Shown in pieces: positions 52,245 through 61,116 of a DNA stretch of 64,000 bases (the stretch's first letter is position 1; every line of letters starts with the position of its first letter). This DNA is from Chitinispirillales bacterium ANBcel5. GTDB lineage: Bacteria; Fibrobacterota; Chitinivibrionia; Chitinivibrionales; Chitinispirillaceae. The notes under the pieces were generated by a model, which saw only the letters and a list, made by a program, of their open reading frames with translations, was not told the origin of the DNA and did no database searches. The stretch is from NCBI GenBank assembly GCA_029688955.1, contig JARUKZ010000001.1, forward strand, positions 1 through 64,000, in the 5' to 3' direction. A program made the position numbers and the translations under genes.

Positions 52245-52748
52245 ATGAAACTACTTATAGCATATGCGAGTGCTTCTGGATCAACATCTCAAATAGCCCA
52301 ATGTATTGCAGAAACTATGGGTAAGCAGGAGCATATTACTGCTGAAGCAAAATCGGTTAAAGAGGTGAAAGCTACCGAACAGTATGATGCCATCATTTTG
52401 GGCTCAGCTATAAGGATGGGCCGTCCGCTCAAAGAGATGGTAACGTTTGCTTCAAAACGTGCAACAGTCCTTCAAACAAAAAAGGTTGCTATATTTGCGG
52501 TTTGTATGGCTCCCCAAAATGATAACCCCGAAAGCCAGAAAGATGCTTCTACCTATCTTGAACCAATCAAGCAGTTTGTTAAACCTGTATCAGAAAAACT
52601 GTTTGCAGGCAAAATTGATCCCCAAAAATTGAAATTATTCCCAAGGTTGGTTTTAAAGGCAGTAAAGGCTCCCACTGGAGATTTCAGGGACTGGGATGGC
52701 ATAAAAACGTGGGCTAAGGAGTTAAGTGTGATACTTCAGGAGGTCTGA
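52245..52748 (+). CDS. Flavodoxin-domain protein
   Basis: A 167-residue flavoprotein of the Flavodoxin_5/HemG-like group. The FMN phosphate loop is LIAYASASGSTSQIAQCIAE at the N-terminus, and DAIILGSAIRMGRPLKEMVTF and KKVAIFAVCMAP complete the flavin site. It has no membrane anchor. It could act as protoporphyrinogen dehydrogenase-like or general electron carrier; the sequence does not decide. ATG 52245 was chosen because GGAGAAAT precedes it; the frame also opens further upstream without a ribosome-binding site. It converges with the sufE end, 7 bp apart. Confidence 0.85.
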   Translation: MKLLIAYASASGSTSQIAQCIAETMGKQEHITAEAKSVKEVKATEQYDAIILGSAIRMGRPLKEMVTFASKRATVLQTKKVAIFAVCMAPQNDNPESQKDASTYLEPIKQFVKPVSEKLFAGKIDPQKLKLFPRLVLKAVKAPTGDFRDWDGIKTWAKELSVILQEV

Positions 52749-52755
52749 AACAAGG

Positions 52756-53163
52756 TTAACAGAAGTTCTTTGCGATCTCCTTAATTCTACTCATTATGCC
52801 GTTTACTCCATTGGCACGGGAGGGAGAAAGCTTTGAATGGAGACCACTTTTTTCTAAAAAAAACAGCTCAGCATTAGCTACATCTTCTGCGGGCTGATTA
52901 TTAAGGATCTCCGTAAACAGGTGTAGTATTCCTTTTATAATAAGAGAATCACTGTCAACAAGATAAAATATTTTGCCATCAATGATTTGGGCACTTATCC
53001 ATACCTGAGACTGACAATCGGATATAAGATTGTCTTCTGATTGAAAGTTTTCCTTTAAGTTGTTATGCGTTTTCCCCTTAGTGATCAAAAATTCATAACG
53101 ATCCCAGTCATCGAGCGCGCTTATAGTAGTGGTGATTAGGTTTTGTTTCTCATTTATGTTCAT
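52756..53163 (-). CDS. sufE: SufE-family sulfur acceptor protein
   Basis: A 135-residue SufE. It takes the persulfide from a SufS-type desulfurase on its own cysteine, raises SufS activity, and passes sulfur on. The catalytic Cys is in DNLISDCQSQVWIS (about residue 51), and the N-terminal DWDRYEFLITKGK and the ILNNQPAEDVANAELFFLEK stretch are family signatures. AAGGGG precedes the ATG. It is the last gene of a four-gene run, 17 bp after sufS. There are no sufBCD genes here, so in this place it likely supplies sulfur to the EanB-like rhodanese rather than to a dedicated Fe-S scaffold. Confidence 0.93.
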   Translation of the reverse strand: MNINEKQNLITTTISALDDWDRYEFLITKGKTHNNLKENFQSEDNLISDCQSQVWISAQIIDGKIFYLVDSDSLIIKGILHLFTEILNNQPAEDVANAELFFLEKSGLHSKLSPSRANGVNGIMSRIKEIAKNFC

Positions 53164-53180
53164 AAAACCCCTTGCAATTT

Positions 53181-54398
53181 CTAAGTTAACAAATTTAACA
53201 CTCTTTTAATGCCCTGAATAAAGAGATCAATCTCCTGATTTGTATTGTATAGTGCGAAGCTGGCTCTGATACAATTTTTAATACCAAGTCGTTTCATAAG
53301 TGGTTGGGCGCAGTGCGTACCTGAGCGGACAGCTATTGCCATTCTGTCTAATAAGGCTGCAACGTCGTATGAAGAGATACCATCTATATTAAAGGAAAGT
53401 GCTCCTGTTCTGTTGGTTTGAGGTCCATAAATGGTGATATGCTCCAGTTCCATCAGTTTTTGGGTGGCATACTCCATGAGGTTTTTTTCATGTTGCTCAA
53501 TGGAATTAAGACCGATATCGTTTAAAAAGTCGATTGCTGCTTTGAGGCTCAATGCCCCGGAAATATTTGGAGTCCCTGCTTCAAATTTATTGGGCGGAGA
53601 GCAAAATTCGGTAGAAAAAAGATCAACAGATGAGATCATTCCACCCCCATATTGATAGGCAGAGATCGTATCCAGCCACTTCTTTTTGCCATACAGTACC
53701 CCGATTCCGGTTTGGGCATACATCTTATGTCCGGAAAATGCCACAAAATCACAGTCCAGCTCTTTAACATCGATTTTGGTGTGTTGTATACATTGAGCTG
53801 CATCCAGCACTACAGGTATATTGAAGCTATGAGCGGTTTTGATTATTGCATTAACAGGGTTCACTGTACCAAGAACATTAGAGACCATAGTGATGGCTAT
53901 CAGTTTTGTTTTTTGGGTAATTAAAGAGAGCAAAAGATCGGCTCTGAGTATTCCGTTGTCGGTGATAGGAATGACTTTAAGAGTTGCTTTTTTCTGTTTA
54001 CACAAAACCTGCCATGGAACAAGGTTTGAGTGATGTTCCATCTCTGAAATAATTATCTCATCACCTTCCGACACATTAACAGCTCCAAAACAAGTGGCAA
54101 CCATATTAATGGCTTCGGTGGTACCACGGGTGAATATAATTTCACTGGAGTTTTCCGCTCCTATAAACTCCCTTACTGATTCCCTGGAGCTTTCATACAT
54201 CTCAGTGGCTTTTTCACTAAGATAGTGTATTCCACGATGAATATTTGAGTTCCATTGACAGTAGAATTGTGAGACACTATCGATTACCTGTACCGGCTTG
54301 TGAGTGGTAGCAGAATTATCAAAATAAACAAGGGTAGAACCATTGATTTTCTTTGATAGAATGGGAAAAGAAGATCTAACTCTTTCTACATTCATCAT
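53181..54398 (-). CDS. sufS: Group II cysteine desulfurase SufS
   Basis: A 405-residue PLP enzyme that strips sulfur from cysteine to give alanine and an enzyme persulfide. PLP lysine in VAFSGHKMYAQTGIGVLYGK; catalytic cysteine in RSGTHCAQPLMKRLGI, the group II (SufS/CsdA) loop; N-terminal YFDNSATTHKP and GTTEAINMVA are standard. Group II enzymes need a SufE-type activator, and one is encoded next. It is 13 bp downstream of the methyltransferase gene. The ribosome-binding site is weak, which suggests coupling to upstream translation. Its placement between the histidine methyltransferase and SufE suggests sulfur delivery for ergothioneine. Confidence 0.95.
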   Translation of the reverse strand: MMNVERVRSSFPILSKKINGSTLVYFDNSATTHKPVQVIDSVSQFYCQWNSNIHRGIHYLSEKATEMYESSRESVREFIGAENSSEIIFTRGTTEAINMVATCFGAVNVSEGDEIIISEMEHHSNLVPWQVLCKQKKATLKVIPITDNGILRADLLLSLITQKTKLIAITMVSNVLGTVNPVNAIIKTAHSFNIPVVLDAAQCIQHTKIDVKELDCDFVAFSGHKMYAQTGIGVLYGKKKWLDTISAYQYGGGMISSVDLFSTEFCSPPNKFEAGTPNISGALSLKAAIDFLNDIGLNSIEQHEKNLMEYATQKLMELEHITIYGPQTNRTGALSFNIDGISSYDVAALLDRMAIAVRSGTHCAQPLMKRLGIKNCIRASFALYNTNQEIDLFIQGIKRVLNLLT

Positions 54399-54411
54399 AT
54401 ATCAGAGTAGG

Positions 54412-55404
54412 TTAGTTAGATGTTACAAGTGAAAACCAGTTCATCGAATCATTATGAAATTCCTTTGGTTTGAAACCAGCCGATTTCAATTCACCAGCAA
54501 TTTGAGATAAGGTGAATTTGTAGGAATTTTCGGTGTGGATTCGCTCCCCTTTTCTGATATGCATCTTAAAAGGCATGCATGGACTTGATATTTGCATCTC
54601 ACGGAGCGCCTCAATGTGCATTTCTATTCTTGAATGCCGCTCGTTATAGAATGCTCGATGACAGAAATTTTGAATGTCGAAATTGGAATGTAGTACACTG
54701 TTTGCAACATTTAGTATGTTTAAGTTGAAATCAGCAGTGATGTTTTGGGAATCGTTGTATGCACTTTCTAAAATAGATTTATCTTTTATTAAATCAACAC
54801 CAAGGATAAACAGGTCCTTTTCAGTCATTACCTTTCTGAGATTTTTGAAAAAGGATTTCCTCTTATAAGAGGAAAAATTTCCAATTGTTGATCCCAGAAC
54901 CATGAAAAGGCGTTTTCGACCTCCTGAAATTGTGTTTATTTGTGTAAAAAGATCTCCTACGATTCCTTCTAATGCAAGGCCGGGATATTTAACTGTAAGG
55001 CTTTCGGTGGAATCATCGATAGCCTTTCTGCTTATATCAACAGGAATATACCGTGTAGAATCTAAGTTACCGTTAAGTGAATCAAGAAGTGTTGAGACCT
55101 TTTGGCAGTCTCCACTTCCTAACTCTACAATGTCACACTCTGTAAGAAACTCAATTAGGTGAGGAGATAGTTGTTTAAGGAGCTTTACTTCTAATTTAGT
55201 GACGTAGTATTCCGGTAGTTGGGTGATTTTTTTGAATAAATCTGATCCTAAATCATCGTAAAAAAACAAACTTGCTATTGCCCGTGGAGATTTTATTAAC
55301 CCATCAATAAGCATTTCAACAGCCTTTGTTTTTTCCATCCCAAAACAGGTGTCAGCAGTTGCTTTGGGAACATCTTTTACCATGCTTTGATCTTTTACGC
55401 TCAT
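54412..55404 (-). CDS. egtD: L-histidine N(alpha)-methyltransferase (EgtD/EanA)
   Basis: A ~330-residue SAM-dependent enzyme that trimethylates histidine to hercynine. Family marks in order: FYDDLGSDLFKKITQLPEYY, IVELGSGDCQKV (SAM glycine motif), VLGSTIGNFS, GVDLIKD, AYNDSQNITADFNLNILN, YNERHSRIEMHIE, and IHTENSYKF. The Asn of FNLN and the Glu/Ser of ENSYK correspond to residues that hold the histidine substrate in mycobacterial EgtD, so histidine is the likely substrate. ATG 55404 was preferred to 55422 because GGCGGGAAAG lies just upstream. It is 17-35 bp after the rhodanese gene in one operon. No EgtB is present, pointing to the anaerobic branch. Confidence 0.93.
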   Translation of the reverse strand: MSVKDQSMVKDVPKATADTCFGMEKTKAVEMLIDGLIKSPRAIASLFFYDDLGSDLFKKITQLPEYYVTKLEVKLLKQLSPHLIEFLTECDIVELGSGDCQKVSTLLDSLNGNLDSTRYIPVDISRKAIDDSTESLTVKYPGLALEGIVGDLFTQINTISGGRKRLFMVLGSTIGNFSSYKRKSFFKNLRKVMTEKDLFILGVDLIKDKSILESAYNDSQNITADFNLNILNVANSVLHSNFDIQNFCHRAFYNERHSRIEMHIEALREMQISSPCMPFKMHIRKGERIHTENSYKFTLSQIAGELKSAGFKPKEFHNDSMNWFSLVTSN

Positions 55405-55439
55405 ACTTTCCCGCCAATCCATTTTACTTTATAATTTAC

Positions 55440-56693
55440 TTATTTAGTTATTACTGGATTTGTGGGGTCATTACTCCACTCAAACCATCCCCCGTCAAAG
55501 ACTGAAATATTGTGATAGCCCATAAACCATGCATTCATAAAAGCTTCACTGGCCCGCCAGCCGGTGCCACAGTAAAAGGAGTTGTGTTTGTCAGGAGTTA
55601 TTCCCACATTGTTCCACATTGTTTCAATCTGATGATATTCTTTTGTAGTATGATCGACATTTCTATAGTTTTCCATATGATATGCATCGGAACCACCTTC
55701 CGCAAATACTGCACCTGGTATCCTACCTTTTTTGTTTATATAATTGTACCCGCTTACCTCACCTTTATATTCCTTGCGGCTTCTAACACATACCAAATTG
55801 CAGAGCGGATCTTTGAGTATGCCTTTAGCTTTGTCAATGTTTGTGAAATATTCCGGGTGCAGGGGTATGGGAGCTCTAAACTCTGTTACCGGCTTCTTCT
55901 TTACCCATTCTGTAGAAAGCGCATAGCTTTCATCAATCCAGGCCTGGAGCCCACCATTAAGAATTTTCACCTCTTTTACACCAGCATAACGCAAAATAAC
56001 CCCCGCTCTCATTGCTCCAAGATGTCCGGCATTACTTCCGGGGAAGGGCTGGTTGTTATGTGGCGAGGAAAACTTTCCATAGAGAATGACTGTTGTATCT
56101 GTTGTAATCCCACACTCTTCAAGAGCCTTTTTAAGTTCTTCCGGGCTGCGACGGTTCCAGGTTTGTGGGTCCTCTAACTTGTTAGTGTCAAGATCGATTG
56201 CCCCGGGAATATGTCCGCTGGTATAGGAATCGGGGTTTTGATAGTGTACGTGACAAAGTATTGTGTTACCGTCATTTATCTTATTTAGTACTGAATACAG
56301 ATACCGTGCTGGTATCAGGTCTCTATATCTTGACAGCTTTTGCATCGGTTTACTTGGATCCTGACACCATTGTGATATAAATGAGTTGTATAGGGCTAAG
56401 TTTGAATATCCGGCACGTTTGAGACGGTTTGCCACCATACCTACCTGGTCATCGCTATTGCCATACAGAATAAGGTAGGATTGTGGATCGATTCTTTTTT
56501 CCCTGAGAATATCGGGCCAGTCAATATATCTGGTCCACTTGCAGGGCAGCGACCTTGCACCCCGTATATGGCCTCCTCTTGCTTCATGCTGTAAACGCCA
56601 CCCATTGTAAGCATCAACAGAGCGTACATCAATCAGTTCTACGTCTGCTCTTCCTAAAAGTGCTGATACCTGTGGTGTTGAGAGCGTATCCAT
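55440..56693 (-). CDS. eanB: Three-domain rhodanese, EanB-like ergothioneine synthase
   Basis: A ~417-residue sulfurtransferase with three rhodanese domains. Domain 1 (~1-115) has LILYGNSDDQ and domain 2 (~125-270) VILYGKFSSP where an active Cys would be, so both look inactive. Domain 3 (~285-417) has FYCGTGWRASEAF with the only live loop Cys (about 375). EanB of green sulfur bacteria uses a persulfide in such a CGTGWR loop to place sulfur on C2 of hercynine without oxygen. The same sequence has DAYHMENYRN, which may supply the catalytic Tyr. It is first in an operon with egtD, sufS and sufE. ATG 56693 has GAGGG at 8 nt; 56699 is possible. Alternative: a generic thiosulfate sulfurtransferase. 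Confidence 0.8.
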   Translation of the reverse strand: MDTLSTPQVSALLGRADVELIDVRSVDAYNGWRLQHEARGGHIRGARSLPCKWTRYIDWPDILREKRIDPQSYLILYGNSDDQVGMVANRLKRAGYSNLALYNSFISQWCQDPSKPMQKLSRYRDLIPARYLYSVLNKINDGNTILCHVHYQNPDSYTSGHIPGAIDLDTNKLEDPQTWNRRSPEELKKALEECGITTDTTVILYGKFSSPHNNQPFPGSNAGHLGAMRAGVILRYAGVKEVKILNGGLQAWIDESYALSTEWVKKKPVTEFRAPIPLHPEYFTNIDKAKGILKDPLCNLVCVRSRKEYKGEVSGYNYINKKGRIPGAVFAEGGSDAYHMENYRNVDHTTKEYHQIETMWNNVGITPDKHNSFYCGTGWRASEAFMNAWFMGYHNISVFDGGWFEWSNDPTNPVITK

Positions 56694-56879
56694 CTGCATA
56701 TCCCTCTTGTACTATATGGGTGGATAGGTAAAAATGCTATTTCTTCTTATCAATTGTATTTATTAGAGAGCAAAACAGGTGCCCGAATAGGCTTATAGGG
56801 GAAAACTTATCCCCGGAGCTGAAATGAGTTTGTTTTCAGGCTGGTAGGGAGGGAGTGTATTTAAATGAGAAAATTTGGC

Positions 56880-57524
56880 CTATAAACTTTTTGAAAGCAG
56901 CCAATTATAGCATCTTATATCATTATAGGCAAACGTTGCAGTCCCAACATGGTCCTGATTGTAATCCACAATTATTCGATCATATTCAGTATACTTGGTA
57001 TCTGCACTTTTAAGCTTTAATTTCTGAACAAAGAGACTCTCCTTTAAGCGAGATATTTCACCAGAAGAGAGCCACAGGGGTTGTTTCAGCTCATTTTTTG
57101 GTACGCGGGTAGGATCAACGGCCCACAAAGCCGCCCATACATGGGGTAGTGCTGCACCTAGATCGAATACACCGTTACCACCATAACTGAAACCGGTGAG
57201 ATAGGTGCGCTTGGGATCACCATCTTCCCCTTTCTGTATGAGTTCCACAATTTGCCTTAATGCATCACTGAATTTATACCACAGATCTCCACGCTTGGGC
57301 ATTTGGGCTGCAATAACTATGAACTCATCCCGTGCCATCAGGTGACTGGTGGTTTTAAGAGGCCCGTGACGTGTAAGGCCTTCTCTGATCTCTACCGGAG
57401 CCCCCTCATCATACCCGTGAAGAAAACAGAGTATGGGTCTGGGTGAGACGGATTTGGTATCAGGAACAGAAAGCAAACAGGGTAGTGGTAACCCGCAAAG
57501 ATGATGTAATCTGTTAGGGATCAT
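56880..57524 (-). CDS. Alpha/beta hydrolase (esterase/phospholipase-like)
   Basis: A 214-residue serine hydrolase. PILCFLHGYDEG carries the oxyanion strand, YLTGFSYGGNGVFDLG the nucleophile elbow G-x-S-x-G, and DQDH near the C-terminus the likely acid and His (NQDHVGTATF). The order matches the dienelactone hydrolase/phospholipase-carboxylesterase group. There is no signal peptide. AAAGGAT precedes the ATG. It is just upstream of nothing on its strand, 187 bp above the rhodanese operon's start, so it could be a separate unit. The substrate is unknown. Confidence 0.82.
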   Translation of the reverse strand: MIPNRLHHLCGLPLPCLLSVPDTKSVSPRPILCFLHGYDEGAPVEIREGLTRHGPLKTTSHLMARDEFIVIAAQMPKRGDLWYKFSDALRQIVELIQKGEDGDPKRTYLTGFSYGGNGVFDLGAALPHVWAALWAVDPTRVPKNELKQPLWLSSGEISRLKESLFVQKLKLKSADTKYTEYDRIIVDYNQDHVGTATFAYNDIRCYNWLLSKSL

Positions 57525-57700
57525 GATTAAATCCTTTTTTAAGCTGGTGCCGAAAAGCCTTGACGTACATCCTGTCCATAAGATATTTAAAAGTAAGCTT
57601 ATTGGTGTTTATCAAAACATACTTCCTGCTGGCTTTATCGTGTACTTTTTTCTCTCTTTAAGACAGTTAAACACTCTTAACCTCGTCTGGAGGCATGAAA

Positions 57701-58393
57701 ATGAAACGATTACTTATGATAATGGTAGTAGTATTTCTGACTTTTTCCCACGGAGCGCTATTTGGAGGTGATCATCTTGAGAATGTTACACTTACTGAAC
57801 TTATCAGCCATACACAAATGAGTTCAAAGGATGATCGATCGGTCAGAATGGTATGGTGGTTACCTGAGGAGTTTTGGGTAATTTCGATGAGGAATAATCC
57901 TGCGATGAACCAGGAGTATATCGAGGAGTTTTCTGCTGTTATAAGCGGATACACTATATTTCTTGTCCTTGATGGGACCATTTCTCCCCTTGGAACGATT
58001 AATTATGCGCCATTTGAAGAGACAATGAATAATTTGGTTCTTAGTACTGAAAACATGGTTCGTCATCTTCCTCTTCCCAGAAATGCAATCAGTTCAGATC
58101 TGAAAATGACATTAGATATGTTTAAGCCCGTTTTTTCAAACATGATGGGATCAATGGGGCAAAATATTCAATACGCAGTGTTTAGGGGTGAACAAGATGA
58201 GAGTTTATTCAGTGTTTTGGATTCTACTAATTTCACTATAACAATTCACGATGAGGTTTTTAGGTTTAACCTTCCCTTGGTTTGTTTTTTGCCCCAAAAA
58301 TGGTGCAATGCGTGTGAAAAACAATTTCAGGGGGACTATAATTTCTGTCCTTACCATGGAATTGAGCTTATTATAAAAAAATCAGGACAATAG
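57701..58393 (+). CDS. Secreted protein with C-terminal Cys/His zinc-ribbon-like motif
   Basis: A 230-residue exported protein that I do not recognise. Signal peptide MKRLLMIMVVVFLTFSHGAL with an SFGG-like cut region. The mature part is beta-rich (RMVWWLPEEFWVISMRNNPA, YTIFLVLDGTISPLGTINYA). The last 30 residues hold WCNACEKQFQGDYNFCPYHG, a CxxC...C-x2-H pattern like a short zinc ribbon. The ATG 57701 has GGAGG at 7 nt, better than the ATG at 57695 one nt after the same box. It stands alone on the plus strand. A periplasmic zinc site would be unusual. Function unknown. Confidence 0.75.
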   Translation: MKRLLMIMVVVFLTFSHGALFGGDHLENVTLTELISHTQMSSKDDRSVRMVWWLPEEFWVISMRNNPAMNQEYIEEFSAVISGYTIFLVLDGTISPLGTINYAPFEETMNNLVLSTENMVRHLPLPRNAISSDLKMTLDMFKPVFSNMMGSMGQNIQYAVFRGEQDESLFSVLDSTNFTITIHDEVFRFNLPLVCFLPQKWCNACEKQFQGDYNFCPYHGIELIIKKSGQ

Positions 58394-58626
58394 GCCATTA
58401 TAGAAAAAAACATTGTAAAAATCCACAACTATGGCTTATATAATTTTTTTTATTGTTTTGATTTTTTCGACACAGGTACTGCTTTGATTAGGCTTAGCCC
58501 TTAATTATCTTTAGATAGAATTTTCTCAATCTCAATCTCGGTTGTTCTCGGCATTTCTTTCAAAATTTCTCATGATGACTAATATCGTTTTCAACAAAAT
58601 AAATAGCTGCAAGGCGGACTATAGCT

Positions 58627-61116
58627 ATGTCTATTCGAAATAACAATAGTACCTTAACCTCACTTATAATTTTAATTGTAGCCATCCTTTTTTTAATTAA
58701 TCAGTTTAATTACACTCTTTATCACTCGTTAGCCGAGAATATATCGGTTGTGATTGCTTTTGGTATTTTTATTGTAACCTGGCATACAAGGTTATATAAC
58801 CAAAATCCATTCTTTCTAATCATTGGTGTCTCCTACCTCTTTATAGGGTTTCTTGATTTTTTGCATATGCTCTCATACGGGCAATTAAATGTATTCGAGG
58901 GGAAAACGACCAATGTTTGTACGCAGTTTTGGGTTGCCGCGCGTTTACTGGAGTCAGGTTCATTTTTACTGGCTACACTAATGATAAATAAAAAGCTTAA
59001 CCTGTTTGCTCTTATCGGTGTAAATACTGCAATAACAGTATTGATTACACTTGACATTTTCTACCTTGGACTTTTCCCTGCCTGTTTTATTGATGGTGAA
59101 GGAGTTACACTCTTTAAAATTATTTCCGAATTGGTAGTCATTACGCTATATTTTCTTTCTGCTACTTTAATATACAAAAAAAGAGATGCTTTTGATTTAA
59201 AAATAGTCAGAATCCTGCTGCTTGCTCTTGCTTTTGGTATGATTACAGAGTTTCTTCTTATCTTTTTTTCAGAACCCGAGGGATCTTTGTTTTTTATCGG
59301 CCATGTAACAAAGATTGCAAGTTTTATTTTAATATATAAGGTCTGTATTGCGGTTCGTCTTGAAGAACCGTACAATACCTTTTTTAAAGACCTTAAGGAT
59401 AAAGAAGCGGAATTAAAAAAATCCAAAAGAGAGCTTGAGTGCAGAGTTAACCAAAGGACTATTCAGTTAACAGAAGCTAACTATGAGCTTGAAAAAGAGG
59501 TGATTAAAAGAAAGAAGCAGGAGGCAAAGCTTAGAAACAGTGAGGAGCGCTTCAGGGTGATTCTGAAAAATGCGGGTCTTCTTGTTGCTCATTGTGATGT
59601 AAATATGCGCTATACCTGGGTACACAGTCCATTTTTAAATGTAAAATACGATTTCCTTTTGGAAAAAAGAGATGATGAGCTTGGTAGTGATATAGATTTC
59701 AGGCAGCTTCATGAGCTTAAAACAAAGGTTTTAAAAAAGCATAAGGGAGCCAGAAAAGAGATCTTACTGAAAATTGGGGAATTAGAAAAAGTTTTTGATA
59801 CCATTGTAGAACCGCTTTTGGATAAAACAGGTAAATTTGTAGGCTTAACTATCGCTGCCTTTGATGTAACCGAAAAAAAACAGGTCGAGCAAACGCTTCG
59901 TATCAGGCATAAGACGGTGGAGTCTATTTATGCAATAGCAACAACCTACACCGCATCCAGAGAAACGATGTTTGATCAGATCGCTTTAAGTATCGCAAAC
60001 ATTCTAAGTGTTCCACTTGTTGTAATTGGGCGTATTCAAAATGATTGTGTAGAGGCTATCACCAGGTATTACAAAGGAGACTTTACTCATGGTGGAGAGC
60101 ATGAATTTTGTAACGCACCGTGTGGTAAAATCTTTGAAACACAAAAAACTCTTGAGGTTGAATCCGGTTTTGATTCACAATACCCGAAATTAGAATGTGT
60201 TGCAGCTGAATCGATGGAGGCTTTTCTGGGTGTTCCTGTGATTAGCAGAGATGGAAATGTGACCGGTTCCATCTGTATTCTTGATGATAAAAAGAGAAGG
60301 TTTTCGTCCATCGAAGTTCATCTGATTGAAATATTTGCACGCTACGCTGCTCAGGAGTTTGAACGTGAGGCGATTCAAAGGGAACTGATGCAGTCCAGGG
60401 AGATGCAGATTCTCGGTAAGCTAACTAGCGGAGTTGCTCATGAGGTAAGAAATCCCCTTAATGCTTTATATGCGATTTCAGAAGCGCTTTTTCAGGATCT
60501 TGGAGAAAATGATGAATTGAATGTGTATAGAGAACACATACGGGCACAAGTTGAACGCTTGAATGTACTGATGAAAGATTTACTTGATTTTGGAAAGCCA
60601 ATAGACAAAGAGTGTAAAACAGAAATGGATATAGTGGAAGTCGTTGAAGATGCCCTTTTCTTGTGGCGTAACTCTGATGATAAACAGAAGGTCGACTTTA
60701 AATGCAGAATTCCTCAAAAAAAGGTATACGTAAACGGAGTTCTTTCTAAAATACAACAGGTGTTAATTAATTTACTGGATAATGCTTCCCAGCACAGTCC
60801 ATCGGAAAGCACCATAACCGTTACTACTGAGACCCGAGGGACCTCCAAAATTGAAATTACAGTGTCTGATTGTGGAAAAGGTATAGAGCTGGATGAACCG
60901 GACAAGATATTTGAGCCCTTTTTTACCACCAGGAAAAAAGGTACAGGACTTGGTCTTTCTATAGTTAAGCACACTGTTGAACTGCATAAAGGCTCCATCA
61001 AAGCGTATAATTCAACTGATGGTCAGGGTGCAAATTTTCTCATATCACTTCCCTGTAAATGTATGTCAGATATATCAAAACAAGAAATAGAAGATGCTAA
61101 GGTCTTAAAAAAATGA
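58627..61116 (+). CDS. MASE3-PAS-GAF sensor histidine kinase
   Basis: An 829-residue membrane kinase. Residues ~1-240 are a MASE3 domain with about seven helices (YLFIGFLDFLHMLSYGQLNV and TQFWVAARLLES are typical). A coiled coil (~250-300) leads to a PAS domain (~305-425), a GAF domain (~440-585), and a HisKA/HATPase core: KLTSGVAHEVRNPLNALYAI (His near 604), VLINLLDNASQHSP (N box), VSDCGKGIELDEPD and GTGLGLSIVKHTVE. No response regulator is adjacent. The gene overlaps the phosphodiesterase gene by 4 bp (ATGA), so they are translationally coupled. Signal and partner are unknown. Confidence 0.93.
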   Translation: MSIRNNNSTLTSLIILIVAILFLINQFNYTLYHSLAENISVVIAFGIFIVTWHTRLYNQNPFFLIIGVSYLFIGFLDFLHMLSYGQLNVFEGKTTNVCTQFWVAARLLESGSFLLATLMINKKLNLFALIGVNTAITVLITLDIFYLGLFPACFIDGEGVTLFKIISELVVITLYFLSATLIYKKRDAFDLKIVRILLLALAFGMITEFLLIFFSEPEGSLFFIGHVTKIASFILIYKVCIAVRLEEPYNTFFKDLKDKEAELKKSKRELECRVNQRTIQLTEANYELEKEVIKRKKQEAKLRNSEERFRVILKNAGLLVAHCDVNMRYTWVHSPFLNVKYDFLLEKRDDELGSDIDFRQLHELKTKVLKKHKGARKEILLKIGELEKVFDTIVEPLLDKTGKFVGLTIAAFDVTEKKQVEQTLRIRHKTVESIYAIATTYTASRETMFDQIALSIANILSVPLVVIGRIQNDCVEAITRYYKGDFTHGGEHEFCNAPCGKIFETQKTLEVESGFDSQYPKLECVAAESMEAFLGVPVISRDGNVTGSICILDDKKRRFSSIEVHLIEIFARYAAQEFEREAIQRELMQSREMQILGKLTSGVAHEVRNPLNALYAISEALFQDLGENDELNVYREHIRAQVERLNVLMKDLLDFGKPIDKECKTEMDIVEVVEDALFLWRNSDDKQKVDFKCRIPQKKVYVNGVLSKIQQVLINLLDNASQHSPSESTITVTTETRGTSKIEITVSDCGKGIELDEPDKIFEPFFTTRKKGTGLGLSIVKHTVELHKGSIKAYNSTDGQGANFLISLPCKCMSDISKQEIEDAKVLKK

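Noticed and set aside
57523-57771. 82-codon plus-strand frame before the secreted protein gene
   Set aside because: Overlaps the confident secreted-protein start in another frame and lacks a start signal.
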